This document shows positions 53,595-64,000 of a stretch of DNA of 64,000 bases, piece by piece. The DNA comes from Diphasiastrum complanatum. Lineage: Eukaryota; Streptophyta; Lycopodiopsida; Lycopodiales; Lycopodiaceae. Under the pieces are notes generated by a model. It did no database searches. It was not told where the DNA came from and saw only the letters and a program-made list of their open reading frames with translations. A program made the position numbers and the translations under genes. Location of the stretch: assembly GCA_029204225.1 (NCBI GenBank), contig CM055097.1:8947426-9011425 (forward strand), in the 5' to 3' direction. The number at the start of each line of letters is the position of its first letter. The stretch's first letter is position 1.

Positions 53595-54001
53595 TCACCA
53601 AGATTTGAAACTATCTCAAAAATTCTCTTCTAGCACTTATACCAAGCAAATCAACACATAGAATCACGGAATCTTGATCAACCTATGATCTATCCTCAAT
53701 CTAATGAGTTTTGCCACTTCCTAAGATTGAAACACACTCAAATAAAGTCTAGTAAACCTCACTATCTAGAGATTCAATCAAAATTAGGGGTTTTGACAAA
53801 ATCACAAAAAATTGACTATTCCAAATCTACATGCAAATGCTGAAAATTTGATATGCAATCTATTAGCCACCACTTAGGCTGCGTTTTGATCTACAAAAGA
53901 TCCAATCTACAAAAGCAAAAAACTCGATTTTGGTGTAGAATCCTCTCTAGCATGCTCTAGACCTGATATCTTCACCAAATCATGCATAACCCGAAACACA
54001 A
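53595..54001 (-). other. copia element P 5' leader
   Basis: Non-coding sequence after the primer site of element P. G1 is inserted in it. No gag follows here. Confidence 0.6.
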
Positions 54002-54013
54002 GCTCTGATACTA
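54002..54013 (-). other. copia element P primer binding site
   Basis: TAGTATCAGAGC on the minus strand, one mismatch to the plant initiator Met tRNA site, directly adjoining the LTR. Confidence 0.85.
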
Positions 54014-54661
54014 TGTGAAAAATTTCAGATCCGTAAGATCCAATCCACTTAAATGATCTTTGGTTAGAAAGAGAAATACACTACCAATCTCACCAATGTA
54101 GAAAAATCAGCATCTACACACAAAATGAGATGCAAACACTAATAGAACTTGATCAAACTTGAATGAAATGATAAAGCACGGTTGCTGTCCATACAAAACC
54201 AGCAAGCTACTGTATTTCACATGTGTGGATCCAAAAATAGCAATAAATGATCATTCTACACATAGAATTGCAAGCAATCACCAAGATAGTGCACCAATGG
54301 ATAGTAGAACCCAAGAGAACCATGTATAAACATGAAATGAAATAGAGAAGAGAGAAAATAGCTCTCTCCACGAGTTACATCCTTTTATAACAGGTCCAAA
54401 CCCTATTTGGCCACTTGGCTTTCACACCAAAATGCTAATCCTACTATTTTTGGATCTAGATTCAATGTACCCAACTATTCAGTTTAATCTACTCAAACTC
54501 GCATTCTAGCTTTCCAACACTTTCAAAAAGTGTTTATTCAAATGAAATTTAGACTAATGAACTTTGAAAAGTCAATCTCCAAGTCTAAAACAAGTTTTGG
54601 CCTCAATATGCCAAATATGAAAATATAACAAAATATGATAAAACTAGTTAAATCTTTCACA
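54014..54661 (-). repeat. copia element P 5' LTR (648 bp)
   Basis: Framed by TGTGAAA and TTTCACA, a 7-bp inverted terminal repeat with TG...CA ends, and followed by the primer site. It interrupts G2 gag, whose next piece starts at 54664. No 3' LTR of P was found. Confidence 0.8.
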
Positions 54662-54663
54662 CA

Positions 54664-54775
54664 TTGTTCGTTACCTCTATAAGATTCTGGTTCCATTAGA
54701 TTAGCAGGATGAGCTAATTGTATTGGTGGGGCTGGTAAAGCTAGTCGCTCCGGATTGTTGGATTTATTTCCTCTA
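54664..54775 (-). pseudogene. G2 gag, downstream fragment
   Basis: Reads NPERLALPAPPIQLAHPANL and MEPESYRGNEQ, matching the proline-rich part of G1 gag (NQPQRMALPAPPGPANQQVAH). It continues the gag piece at 57925-58825, from which it is parted by copia element Q. Confidence 0.75.
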
Positions 54776-55640
54776 CACTCCTAAATCCCATTTTAATCTG
54801 CCTCCATTTATGCTGCATTTTTACTCATGTTGTCGCGCAGTCTGCATATTTACATACAAATTCTCACAGACAAAGAAAAGGTGAAAGAATCGTGACACTG
54901 TGTTTTTTACACGTGTTTTGGTGACAAGCGAAAAAGGTGACACTGTCTTGAATGCCGAAGGTGTTGAAATGGAAAAATAATCCATCTTGACTTTAGGCTT
55001 GCTACAAATATTGTACCATGCAAGTATGTTGTTCATAAATGCAAAATTTCATGTTTGGCCTCCATGGATATGTCACATCTAGAATGATGAGTACAACTTG
55101 CACATAGTTTGTAGACATAGAATTAGCAAAATTATGCTTGTAGAAACTCGTGGCAATTCACATGCATTAATTGTAAGTGATCCATAGTGACATGCAAGGC
55201 ATGCACAAAGTGTAATGGACACATGCATGCTGATTTGTATATTTCTAGTTAGAACTAGCACACTTGGAAAAAGTTGGTAGAGTTTCATGCATGAGAAGTG
55301 ACAAATGTCACATAGAATCTAGTTTTTACTTTAGATGTCATTAAATGATGGATGGATGTGGTTCTACCTCGAGCTACCTCAAACTCCATAAATATTTGTA
55401 GCTCTCCTCATATTTTGTGATGAAGAACCAAAGCTTTGAGCTATCTCATGCCATTTTGGATCCACACAATTTTTGCTTGTTATCTCTCTATCTTTCTCTC
55501 TCTAACTCGTGTTGAGACTAATGCTAATACACTGATATCTTGTACTTTTGCTCATTATTGATTTATTGCATAACTTGTCTTGTGGAATATTTGAGATCCA
55601 TCTCAAATATAGTTGCAAGTGTTTCACATAGGAAGGTAGT
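54776..55640. other. non-coding, upstream part of copia element Q
   Basis: No frame recognised until the protease tail at about 55640. It may hold degraded gag or leader. An LTR was not identified. Confidence 0.45.
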
Positions 55641-56902
55641 ACATCTTTGAAAATACCTATAAAGTTCTTGCACTTTCTAATGTTTTTTTCATTCCAAAAC
55701 TTACAAAGAACTTGATTAGTGTGGGAAAGTTGCTTGATAATGGTTGTGATGTAAAGTTCAACTCCAATACTTGCTTTATCAAGAAAAATGATGAGATCCT
55801 AGCTGATGGATCTAGATGTGGTGGAATTTTCAAATTGAATTCTTATGAGAATGCAAACCTTTGTGAAGCTGCTTTGTTATCTAAGGAGGAGTGGAATTTT
55901 CAAATTGAATTCTTATGAGAATGCAAACCTTTGTGAAGCTGCTTTGTTATCTAAGGAGGAGTTGTGGCATAGAAGATTGGGGCATCCTAACTTTAAATCT
56001 ATGTCTTCTATGGTCAAGAAAGTGAAGGCAATTGTTCTTCCAAAATCTCTTTCCAAAGATTTCAAGCCTTGTGAGGCTTGTGCTTTTGCAAAATCACACA
56101 GAAAGCCATATCATAAGTCTTTTATAAAGACTACTCATCCTTTGGAGCTTATACACTCGGATGTACATTTTTTTTCTTCTAGAAGTATTGGTGGTGCAAC
56201 ATGTTTTGTCACCTTTATTGATGACTTTACTAGATATACTTGGTTGTATCTACTTTCTTCAAAGGCTATGGTTTTTGATCACTTCCCAATCTTCAAAGCT
56301 TATGTTGAGAAACAGTTTTCTTTCAAAGTTAAAGCTTTAAGATGTGATGGAGGAGGTGAATACATCTCCAACAAGTTTCATGAATACTGTGAAGGTGAAG
56401 AAATAAAAAGAGAGTTTTCTTGTGCTTATTCTCCATCTCAAAATGGAGTTGCTGAGAGGAAAAACATATCTTTATGTGAATGTGCTAAAGCAATTCAAGT
56501 AGAAGCTTCTTTGCCTATTGAATATTGGGGTGAAGCTATAAATTGTGCGAACTATTTGTGCAATAGATTACCTCACAATGCACTTGCTGGAAAATCACCT
56601 TTTGAAGTCTTGTTTAAGAAGAAACCTAAGGTAGATCACCTTAGAGTTTTTGGTTGTGCTTGCTTTGTTCATGTGCCCTTGGAAACAAGGAAAAGAGATG
56701 ATCCTAACTTTATTAAAGGGATCATGGTTGGATATGCATCTAACAAGAAAGCTTACAGAATCTATGTTCCCTCTACCTCAACTACAATTGAGAGTAGGGA
56801 TGTTATATTCCATGAGGATCAAAAATACATTCTTGGAAGGCCGAGCTCAAAGATTCTCACAAAGATACTCCAATCATCACCCTTGAAGACTATCATGGAG
56901 AG
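55641..56902 (+). pseudogene. copia element Q protease tail and integrase
   Basis: YKVLALSNVFFIPKLTKNLISVGKLL is the usual end of a copia protease region. After a 70-bp tandem duplication that shifts the frame comes LWHRRLGHPNF (GAG-pre-integrase), CEACAFAKSHRKPYH and the core: HPLELIHSDVHFF, FVTFIDDFTRYTWLY, ALRCDGGGEYISNKF, YSPSQNGVAERKN, then the C-terminal HLRVFGCACFVHVP and GYASNKKAYRIY. The catalytic D, D and E are present. Well preserved from 55955 to 56880. Confidence 0.92.
55821..55960 (+). repeat. 70-bp tandem duplication in copia element Q
   Basis: Two identical head-to-tail copies, 55821-55890 and 55891-55960, beginning GTGGAATTTTCAAATTG. Seventy is not a multiple of three, so this alone breaks the polyprotein frame. 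Confidence 0.95.
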
Positions 56903-57905
56903 ATGGGGCCGAGAATTGAGGAGGAGTCACCTAGAATCTTTTCACCAAGGAGATCTCAAAGAGAAAGATCCGAGCCTAGGAGGCTTACCTATGAAGATAG
57001 AGGCAAACAAGTGGAAATCAACTCCACTAATTGTGCTTATTTTATTTCTCATCAGGAGCCAAAGGATGTATATGATGCACTCAACTCGAAGGAATGGTAC
57101 CTTGCCTTGAAGGAGGAATATGATGCTTTAGCCAATAAGACATGGGAGCTTGTGGATCTTCCATCCAACAAGCACACCATTGGTTGCAAGTGGGTTTTTC
57201 GAGTCAAGTATAATCAAGATGGCACAATCAACAAGTACAAGGCTAGACTTTGTGGTAAAGGTTTTGCTCAAGTTTATGGACTTGATTATGAGGAGACCTT
57301 TGCTCCAGTTGCAAAGATGGTATCAATTAGAATCATAATTTATGTTGTTTTTTTTTTTTTCAATTGGCAAGTTCTTCAACTAGATGTCTCTAATGCATTT
57401 CTAAATGGATATCTAGAAGAAGAGATTTATATGGATCAGCCTATTGGGTTCATCCATGACAAAGACAAAGTTTGCTTGCTCTTCAAAAGTTTATATGGAC
57501 TAAAGCAAGCTCCAAGGTCATGGTATTCTCGACTTAACACCTTTCTTGAGTCACTAGGATTTAATCTTAGTAACTATGATCCTTCCTTATATGTCAAATT
57601 TTTTGATAAAGATATTGTCATCCTTCTTATCTATGTTGATGATATCATTCTAACAAGAAGTTGTATCAAGTTAGTTGAGGAAACCAAGATTGCACTTGGG
57701 AAAAGAATTCAAGATGCAAGATCTTGGAAAAATTCACTACATTCTAGGATTAGAGATTGACTTTCTTAAAGATAAAGCTTTTGTATGTCAATCCAAGTAT
57801 GCTCTTTTAATGTTAAAAAAGTTCAATATGTTAGATTGTAAGAGTATAGAAACTCCTATGGAGCAAAATGTAAAAGACCCTAACAAAGGTGATGAAAATC
57901 CTTCA
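56903..57905 (+). pseudogene. copia element Q reverse transcriptase, truncated before RNase H
   Basis: EWYLALKEEYDAL, NKTWELVDLP, KWVFRVKYNQDGTI, KARLCGKGFAQVYGLDYEETFAPV, LQLDVSNAFLNGYLEEEIYM, LYGLKQAPRSWYSRL and the active site LLIYVDDIIL. A frameshift near 57700 leads to LGKIHYILGLEID and CKSIETPM. The copia sequence ends at about 57905, where G2 gag resumes on the other strand. RNase H and 3' LTR are missing. Confidence 0.92.
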
Positions 57906-57924
57906 TGATGACAATTACTGATTG

Positions 57925-58825
57925 CCATTCATTTTTTCAATTGTGGACATTCATTCACTGTGTGATTGCCCATACAAATGGAACATCAGACATTTTTCTT
58001 GGTAGGAAAAGTTTTAACAAACTTCTCAGATTTCTTGTTCGCTTTTCCATGGAAATTTTCCAAGGCTTTTATCTTTTCATCAAACTATGACTGCAACTTT
58101 TCCATCTGTATCTATTGGTTTTTCCTGAGTTTTTCAAACTCATTGAGCATCATCTCTGCAATAGCGTTGATATTCGTTGATGCGATAGTGGTCGATGTCG
58201 TAGTGGTCTGCCTTGCTGTATAAGGCAATATAACAATATTCGACTCATCATCTGAATCTTCGTCCTCCTCTCGTATTGCATCATCCATAGCATTTTGCAA
58301 AGTTGCATGCTCATTATGGCGTTTCAGCTCACATCTGATACTTTTATGTAGACCTGCCAAAAACAACATAATCATGACATCTTCAATAATCAGCTCAGGT
58401 ATGCACTCAAATCTGAGATGTTTAACCCGTTCAATATAATCTCGTACCATTTTTCTCTTCCCATTTGATTTCACTTAGAAATAGGAAAGGGTCTTCCATG
58501 AACTTCCGAGGTTTGAACCATGTAATAAGGGCTCGTTTGACAGTTTTCCAATCTGTATGCTCAGTTTCATTTTGATTATTTCATCTTGATTATAATACCA
58601 ATCTTGTGCTACACCCGTTAAGGCCATTGGAAATAGCTTAAGTTTATCTTGAGGAAAAACTTTGCCATAGACTTCACAAGATTCTGCATAAATTTGGAGA
58701 AATCTAACTGGATCAGATAATCCATTGTACTTGGATAGATCCAAATGGGGTGATCTCCTAACAATGATTGGATTGACTTCCTGGGGAACAGCTCCAGGAG
58801 CACCCTTTTTTGCAAATGAAATCAA
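57925..58825 (-). pseudogene. G2 gag
   Basis: Homologous to G1 gag: RRSPHLDLSKYNGLSDPVRF, QIYAESCEVYGK, LFPMALTGVAQDWYYN, RDYIERVKHLRFEC, LFLAGLHKSIRCELKR and DDAIREEDEDSDDE, then a coiled-coil-prone stretch and a zinc knuckle CSICMGNHTVNECP with the short CX2CX3HX4C spacing. A frameshift near 58480 and a TAG near 58112 interrupt it. Protease and pol of G2 are on the plus strand at 38.1 kb. Confidence 0.9.
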
Positions 58826-59960
58826 TCAAACAATGAGATTGGATCTAGATTTTCAATCATAGTCTATCTCAGTTCAAATCTGCAAAATTTCTTTCACTTG
58901 ACAATAATCAGATTTCTGATTTTTGGAAAAAGATCTATAATCAAGCAATCGACACTTCTAAAAATGATGAATTCTCATAGTCAAATTGCAACAGAATTGT
59001 CCAAAAATTTGACAGAGGCTTGATCTGGAAAATCAAAATCTAAAAATAGAACTGACGAATGTTTCTTGGGTGAAGGTTAACTCGATGAAGGTACATCAAT
59101 GCTATTTTAGATAAAAATCTATGACCAGGTTTTTTCTGACAAATTTGGAGAAAATAATCTTCGTCAAACTCTCAGACAGTGAATATGACTCAGACAAAAC
59201 TAGGGTGGAACTGAGAAGGTTCCTTCTACCCAAAAGTATGACTTTTGTAGTTTGGCAAGGGTAAAAATGGAGATTTTCCGTGATCCTGACAAAATTAAAC
59301 TCTTCAAAAGTGTTAAAAGTATAGTACTAAGGACCATAAATGGATCTTTGAATGATCCACAAGGTGATTGTATGCTTGTTAAACAATCTATCAGAAACAA
59401 GTCATCAGAAAACAAGATCTAGTTTAGCAGCTTGATAGGAAACAAGTAGAGACAATCAAAGCATTGATCAAATAGTCTAATCCAACTCCACACGTGTGGA
59501 AATAAGGCTATAGTACGGCCTGTAGACAATGTTTACAAAGTGCCAAAGCTGGGTTTCATTGGAAAAATAGAGTAATCACCATACAATGAGAGGAAACTCG
59601 AGTTTCTCCTTGAGGCTCCAAAAAGTTTCTATCTCCTCACTATGGAGAATGGAAATACATAGTAAAACACACTTCCTTTGCAAAGTTAGGTGAAAATCCA
59701 GCATGTAATAAGGAAGTAGACTCCACTTTCTTGCCCTAATGTGAAAACCCTAGCCTAGATCCAAGAGTCATGCTTGGTAGGTGCATGGTAGGTACAAATC
59801 TCATCATAAATCATGGTCTAGATCCTACAAAGTAGGAATCACTACCAAATAGACACAACCACTCCCCTTGACTCGTGGTAACCTACTTTAGGTGTGTATG
59901 TACAAGTGGCACTTTGGCCATTCAAGTAACCAACAAACAATATTGACAAAATGTACAATA
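58826..59960. other. probable G2 leader and non-coding sequence
   Basis: Upstream of G2 gag on the minus strand. No LTR partner was found in the window. A few loose motif-like words (GACGAATGTTTC, GGTGAAGGTTAACTC) recall the G2 spacer but do not form a clear cluster. Confidence 0.4.
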
Positions 59961-59984
59961 TTCTACATGGCTAGATTTGCCAAT

Positions 59985-60566
59985 GTAGGCAATTTTTCAC
60001 AAAAAGGTGATTGGTCATTTTCTTCAAGAAAAAATGTAGAGAAACACAAGCGGCCTGTCCATCAAAGACAAATCGATGGCCCTGTACACCAAGAAGAAAG
60101 ACTATTCCAAGGGCAAGAATCAAGTGCAGCAGCAACAATAGAAGCCTCATACTCAAGCTGAGAATAGTGGATCGTGCAAGAAGCTTTTCTGCAGATATTG
60201 CAAGAGAGCCAATCATGACATCAAAGAGTGTTGTATCCGCTAGGCAAAGAAGCAACAACAACAACATCCAGATTCCTCCAATGCGACGGAATTCAGGGAG
60301 CAAGATACACATTTGTTAATGGCTTACAACATTGGCAACGAAGACCATAATAGCTAGTGGACATCGGCGCTACCCAACACATGATCTCTCGCAAGGAATG
60401 GTTTACCGAGTATGCAGCTTACAATAGAGATCAATTCATCTATCTCGGAGATTCAAGCACCATATGCGTGGAAGGCAAATGGACATTCAATATCGCATTC
60501 AAAAATGATCTTTCTATTTATGTCACTACTGTGTTGGTGTATGATGGTGGTCTGCATGGTCTATGA
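59985..60566 (+). pseudogene. copia element R gag zinc knuckle and protease start
   Basis: With frame changes, a copia gag tail is readable: FCRYCKRANHDIKEC (CX2CX4HX4C) near 60188-60232, followed by a glutamine-rich link and a protease start, DIGATQHMISRKEWFTEY near 60358-60410, where the catalytic D-[ST]-G-A has become D-I-G-A. It ends near 60566. Integrase and RT are not present. Confidence 0.75.
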
Positions 60567-60811
60567 TTGATTGTGACTGCAGCGGAGCCGTGACGGAAGC
60601 AGAACACGAGAGATGATTACGATGTCTCTACCAATAGTAAAGAAAAAAACAATTATGAAAATAGTCGTAACTACGTATTTTAGGAACGAGGATTGATCAG
60701 AGAACGGAATCAAAAGCTTGTTGTCCTTTTGGGTTATCAGAGTAGGAATCTGAGACTGCCGTAACAGTAGGATTGCGAAGCATTAGGCATCTTGAACAGC
60801 CATGCGATCCT

Positions 60812-60826
60812 CTGTCTCTGATAACC
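60812..60826 (-). other. primer-site-like sequence of copia element S
   Basis: GGTTATCAGAGACAG on the minus strand, one base after the LTR end. Similar to primer sites of the GGTTATCAGAG kind in plant copia elements. Confidence 0.5.
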
Positions 60827-60827
60827 G

Positions 60828-60966
60828 TGTTTGTGTGCAAGAGAGTGAGAGAGACAATTGCATTCAATCAAGAACGTAATAATTGAATAGTAGCAAATCT
60901 GTATAAAAGAGAGAATCGGAACACAATACAGTAGTGCTAATAAGCGTGTATTCCTACTTACAAATG

Positions 60967-61007
<41 letters not shown>

Positions 61008-61643
61008 ATCACTAACTCTAAGGAGCTAGCTACTTAAGACCTTTTGGTCGTTTGATCAATCTGTGCATCTACAGATTGTTCAACTCACTACTCTGATTTT
61101 CTCTCTGACTCCTTCTCTTCATTCAGATACATATATATAGTTGTCAGAGTCTTTTGATTTATTGTAATTGCAGTTTACAAGATGATTAACAACTGTTTAA
61201 ACACAATTTGTAGATCCGTTATTGGAGCGTCATGAAGGAGAAGAAGTACAGAGTAACGTATCCACCGTATGCGTCATAGTGGAAGGATGTAGTCCGTGAT
61301 GGCCATAGTCTGTCTACAGTCGTTTGAACAACCGCTTATCATTCGTTCAACTGTTGTACGTTCGTTCAACAGGTGATCGTTTGAATCCTCCGTTTGTACC
61401 CATAAGTGATAACTTAGGTAGCTGATCGATGAGATAGGTCAACTTCCTTGGCTGATATCGCAGGAATTCGCAAACTGTTGTTGTTGGTCGACTTCGTTGA
61501 TAACCGTAAGTAGGTTGCTTACGTTTTCAAACGATTGAGGAGAGTTGAGTTCGTTCACAGACTTCGTTGGGAGTTAGTGACTCTGGTCATGGCTTCCATC
61601 GTAGGATTATATTCACAACCAATTTCAGGAGATAATCCTAACA
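60828..61643 (-). repeat. copia-type LTR, element S (816 bp)
   Basis: On the minus strand it starts TGTTAGGATTATC at 61643 and ends CACACAAACA, with TG...CA ends and a primer-site-like stretch after it. An (AC)n microsatellite (plus strand TG) at 60970-61004 lies inside. Only about 240 bp of further leader follow before the copia R fragment. No second LTR was found. Confidence 0.55.
60970..61004. repeat. (TG)n microsatellite
   Basis: About 17 TG units, inside the element S LTR. Confidence 0.95.
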
Positions 61644-64000
61644 ATTGAAATCTCTCATGCTTCTTTAGTGTTACTCAAAGAATACCATTTCATATTGTAC
61701 CCAACATGGACAAACAGAATGTATCATCCCAGTATAATAGAATGTATCACTAACCCAAAAAAAACATAGATTTCAACAAAACCAAATCTCATACTGTATT
61801 AGATATCCAATATCTATTCCAGAATCGGTGCAAAGAACTTTAATTCTTTTAGCAAGTTAGAACTCTCTTGGTCGTTACTATCATTATAGTGAAAAAACTC
61901 TATAACTAAAAAGAATCCAAATTACTAGATTCATGTATGGAACACCTTCTATCTGCATTACTTTGCAAGATCCAAATCCAATTGCAAAACAGAGATAGTT
62001 GCATAAATGGATTATCAGTCTTGCCACTACTTTTCTCTTAGAATCCTCGAATTCTCGAAATTCTAATTCACACTGGGGAAAAGGAATCCAAATTTCCAGA
62101 GGCAGTCTTCTTAAATAATTCCCAATTTTATTCTCACTTGCAATTAGTTATACTTCAGGAATTGAATGTAAATTAAATAATTGGATCCTTAAGACCAGCA
62201 ATCATCTACATATCAAACTTCCACTTCTTTCCCCCTTCCAAAAATGGTTCAGGTTAACAAAATCCAAAATTTGTACTAGGAAAAAAATCAAGCTGGTATC
62301 GTTAACTTTAGCAGTAATCACCCTGACAGTTTTGATTTGTTCATTAAGTGCCGCACTTAATCCCTGGCAAATCCCCTTATAGACCAACATAAAACTGTTC
62401 TACTAGATTTACATTATTCTTGGTTCTTATTGATCCAGAACAAGAAATGCTCCATAATTGACATATTCACAAAATTTTCATCTAAAAGTGAAGGGTACAG
62501 TGACCTGAAGAAGCGACTGATTTCAACTCAGTAAGATCATTCACTTTATAAGTCATTTGTATTTGATCAATAACCAAAGAATGGAAACAAATAAAAAACG
62601 TCTATGGTTTCTTCAAATTTTACGTAAATTGAGATTTTCATGTTCCATTCAATATGGACCTAAACTGTGAAAATCGACCAAACATCGACTTGACAGTTTC
62701 ACAGTTACCATCACATATTGGAAGGATTCTGCAACATCCAGCATGCATCCTATGTGACATGCAGTGATTTCAAAAAAAAAATCAATTTTTACGTAAATTG
62801 CCAAGAAACTGGAAAATTAGCACTGGGATTCACAAAATCAGTTTAAAATAGACCAACTGTGAAAATCGATTAAAATGATCGATTTATCAAATTCACAGGC
62901 ACTGTCACATATCAAATTCGACATGCACTGATTTTTTCGAAAAAAACGAAAAAAAATCCCGTAATTAGCCTAGCCACTAGGAAATTTGCTTTTTGATCTA
63001 GAATTGCCAAGAATAGCTTCATGCAAAAAATCTTCTGATCAAACTACTGATTACGCATGCAACATGCATCCATGCATGCATAAAGGTCTATCCATACATT
63101 TTCATCAACAGACAAGCACTGCACTGAGCTACAAGCATGCATGCATCAGAACATTTCGAAAATTTTGCAAATTTTAGCTCAAAAATTGCCAAACTTCCGA
63201 CAGCCATAACTTTCTCTATAGGACACCAAATTGGTCCCTGTAAAGCATAGTACGGAGGGAGAGTGGGTCTACAAGATACTTGCCACATCACCTTGCACCC
63301 CTGGCTTCACACATGCGAGCAATAAATGCATGAAAAACATGTAGGAGGGCGCACTTTTGTGGAGAGGAATCTTCAAAAAACACATCCCAGCCCAAAAAGC
63401 CTTGGATCAGAGGTTACAAGCACTCTACTAAGATTTATTAGAGAGGCATAGAAGCTTCTAACGGGTCCAGAAAGCAATCATAAGCTCAGATCATGCAAAA
63501 AATGCATTTTTGGCCTCCTTCAACAAGCAAAACTTCAACATGATGGTGTCTAATGCTCACCTATCCAAATTGGATGCATGATGGATCAAAACAGACGCAA
63601 TCCATCATATCTTTAAGCTTGTAACAAGAACCAACAGGTTCAGACCCCCAATTGAGAGGTATTCATGCTCAAAAATCATCAAAAATACACTAATTTTTGG
63701 TGTTTTGAGCCCCCTAATGGTGTCTAATCCCATCCAAACTTCATGACAGCTCAGGGAAAGCTTCATTTCATCTCTGAAAACGTTCATACCAAGTCTTGTC
63801 TGAGAATTTTGAGATCTACCCCAAAATTAGTCCAAAAAACATAAAAAAAACCTTGGTTTTTGACCAATTTTGACCAAAATTTGTGGGAAAAATCCACAAT
63901 TTCATGCAATCAGATCCAAATCCCTGTAAATACATTGCATGCAAGCACTAAAAGTTCTGATTCTAGTCAAACATGGTTTCTATAGCCCATTTATGGTCCA
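61644..64000. other. non-coding, nothing recognised
   Basis: No frame longer than about 70 codons and no family match. Two loosely similar blocks of about 170-190 bp (62620-62790, 62791-62970) share ACGTAAATTG, ACTGTGAAAATCGA and ACATGCA-GTGATTT-like words and may be a diverged tandem repeat. Confidence 0.5.

Noticed and set aside
60735-60750. GGTTATCAGAGTAGG as a plus-strand primer site
   Set aside because: No LTR-like end precedes it on the plus strand. The convincing primer-like site nearby is on the minus strand next to the element S LTR.

Overview
This is a stretch of plant nuclear DNA: AT-rich, crowded with degenerate LTR retrotransposons of both superfamilies, and holding one host gene split by introns. 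No tRNA, rRNA, CRISPR or bacterial-style operon was seen. The species cannot be named from the sequence. The repeat load and very long introns would suit a large-genome land plant such as a fern or gymnosperm, but that is inference.

Region 1 (1-24 kb, minus strand) is a host gene for a C-4 methylsterol oxidase of the plant SMO2 type. It was assembled here from seven exons (23189 down to 4735) with consistent splice phases, a 272-residue reading frame and all three histidine boxes. Its last intron is about 15.6 kb and is packed with retrotransposons: an old LTR (about 6.1-6.56 kb), a decayed plus-strand Ty3/gypsy element (about 6.6-9.8 kb), a decayed Ty1/copia element (about 10.6-12.2 kb), and a well-bounded 7060-bp chromovirus (12802-19861) with 5-bp target duplications. 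The chromovirus lies in the same orientation as the gene.

Region 2 (24-26 kb) is non-coding sequence upstream of the gene and includes a small element with terminal inverted repeats.

Region 3 (26-59 kb) is a nest of retrotransposons. Two diverged members of one Tat-like Ty3/gypsy family, called G1 and G2 here, are each split. G1 has 5' LTR, gag and protease on the minus strand at 53.6-48.8 kb, but RT, RNase H, integrase, an extra ORF and the 3' LTR on the plus strand at 29.9-38.1 kb. G2 has gag on the minus strand at 58.8-54.7 kb, but protease, pol and the extra ORF on the plus strand at 38.1-44.3 kb. Tandem copies of a chromovirus-derived, mostly non-coding element (U) lie in opposite orientations at 26.0-29.9 kb and 44.7-48.75 kb. 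Turning the segment from about 26.0 to 44.67 kb around would restore the order of G1 and G2 and align all U copies. The 5-bp flanks of the two G1 LTRs then agree as a target duplication. I infer one inversion with breakpoints at the U repeats. Both G1 and G2 carry a long extra ORF after pol (S/T/P-rich plus coiled coil), and in G1 a short motif is clustered in both long non-coding spacers.

Region 4 (53.6-64 kb) holds further Ty1/copia pieces: a minus-strand 5' LTR with leader at 54.0-54.66 kb, a plus-strand protease-integrase-RT body at 55.6-57.9 kb, a gag-protease fragment at 60.0-60.6 kb and an LTR at 60.8-61.6 kb. The last 2.3 kb has nothing recognisable.

Apart from SMO2, every coding region is a retroelement remnant with stops or frameshifts. 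SMO2 is the one gene expected to serve the cell, in sterol 4-demethylation at the endoplasmic reticulum.
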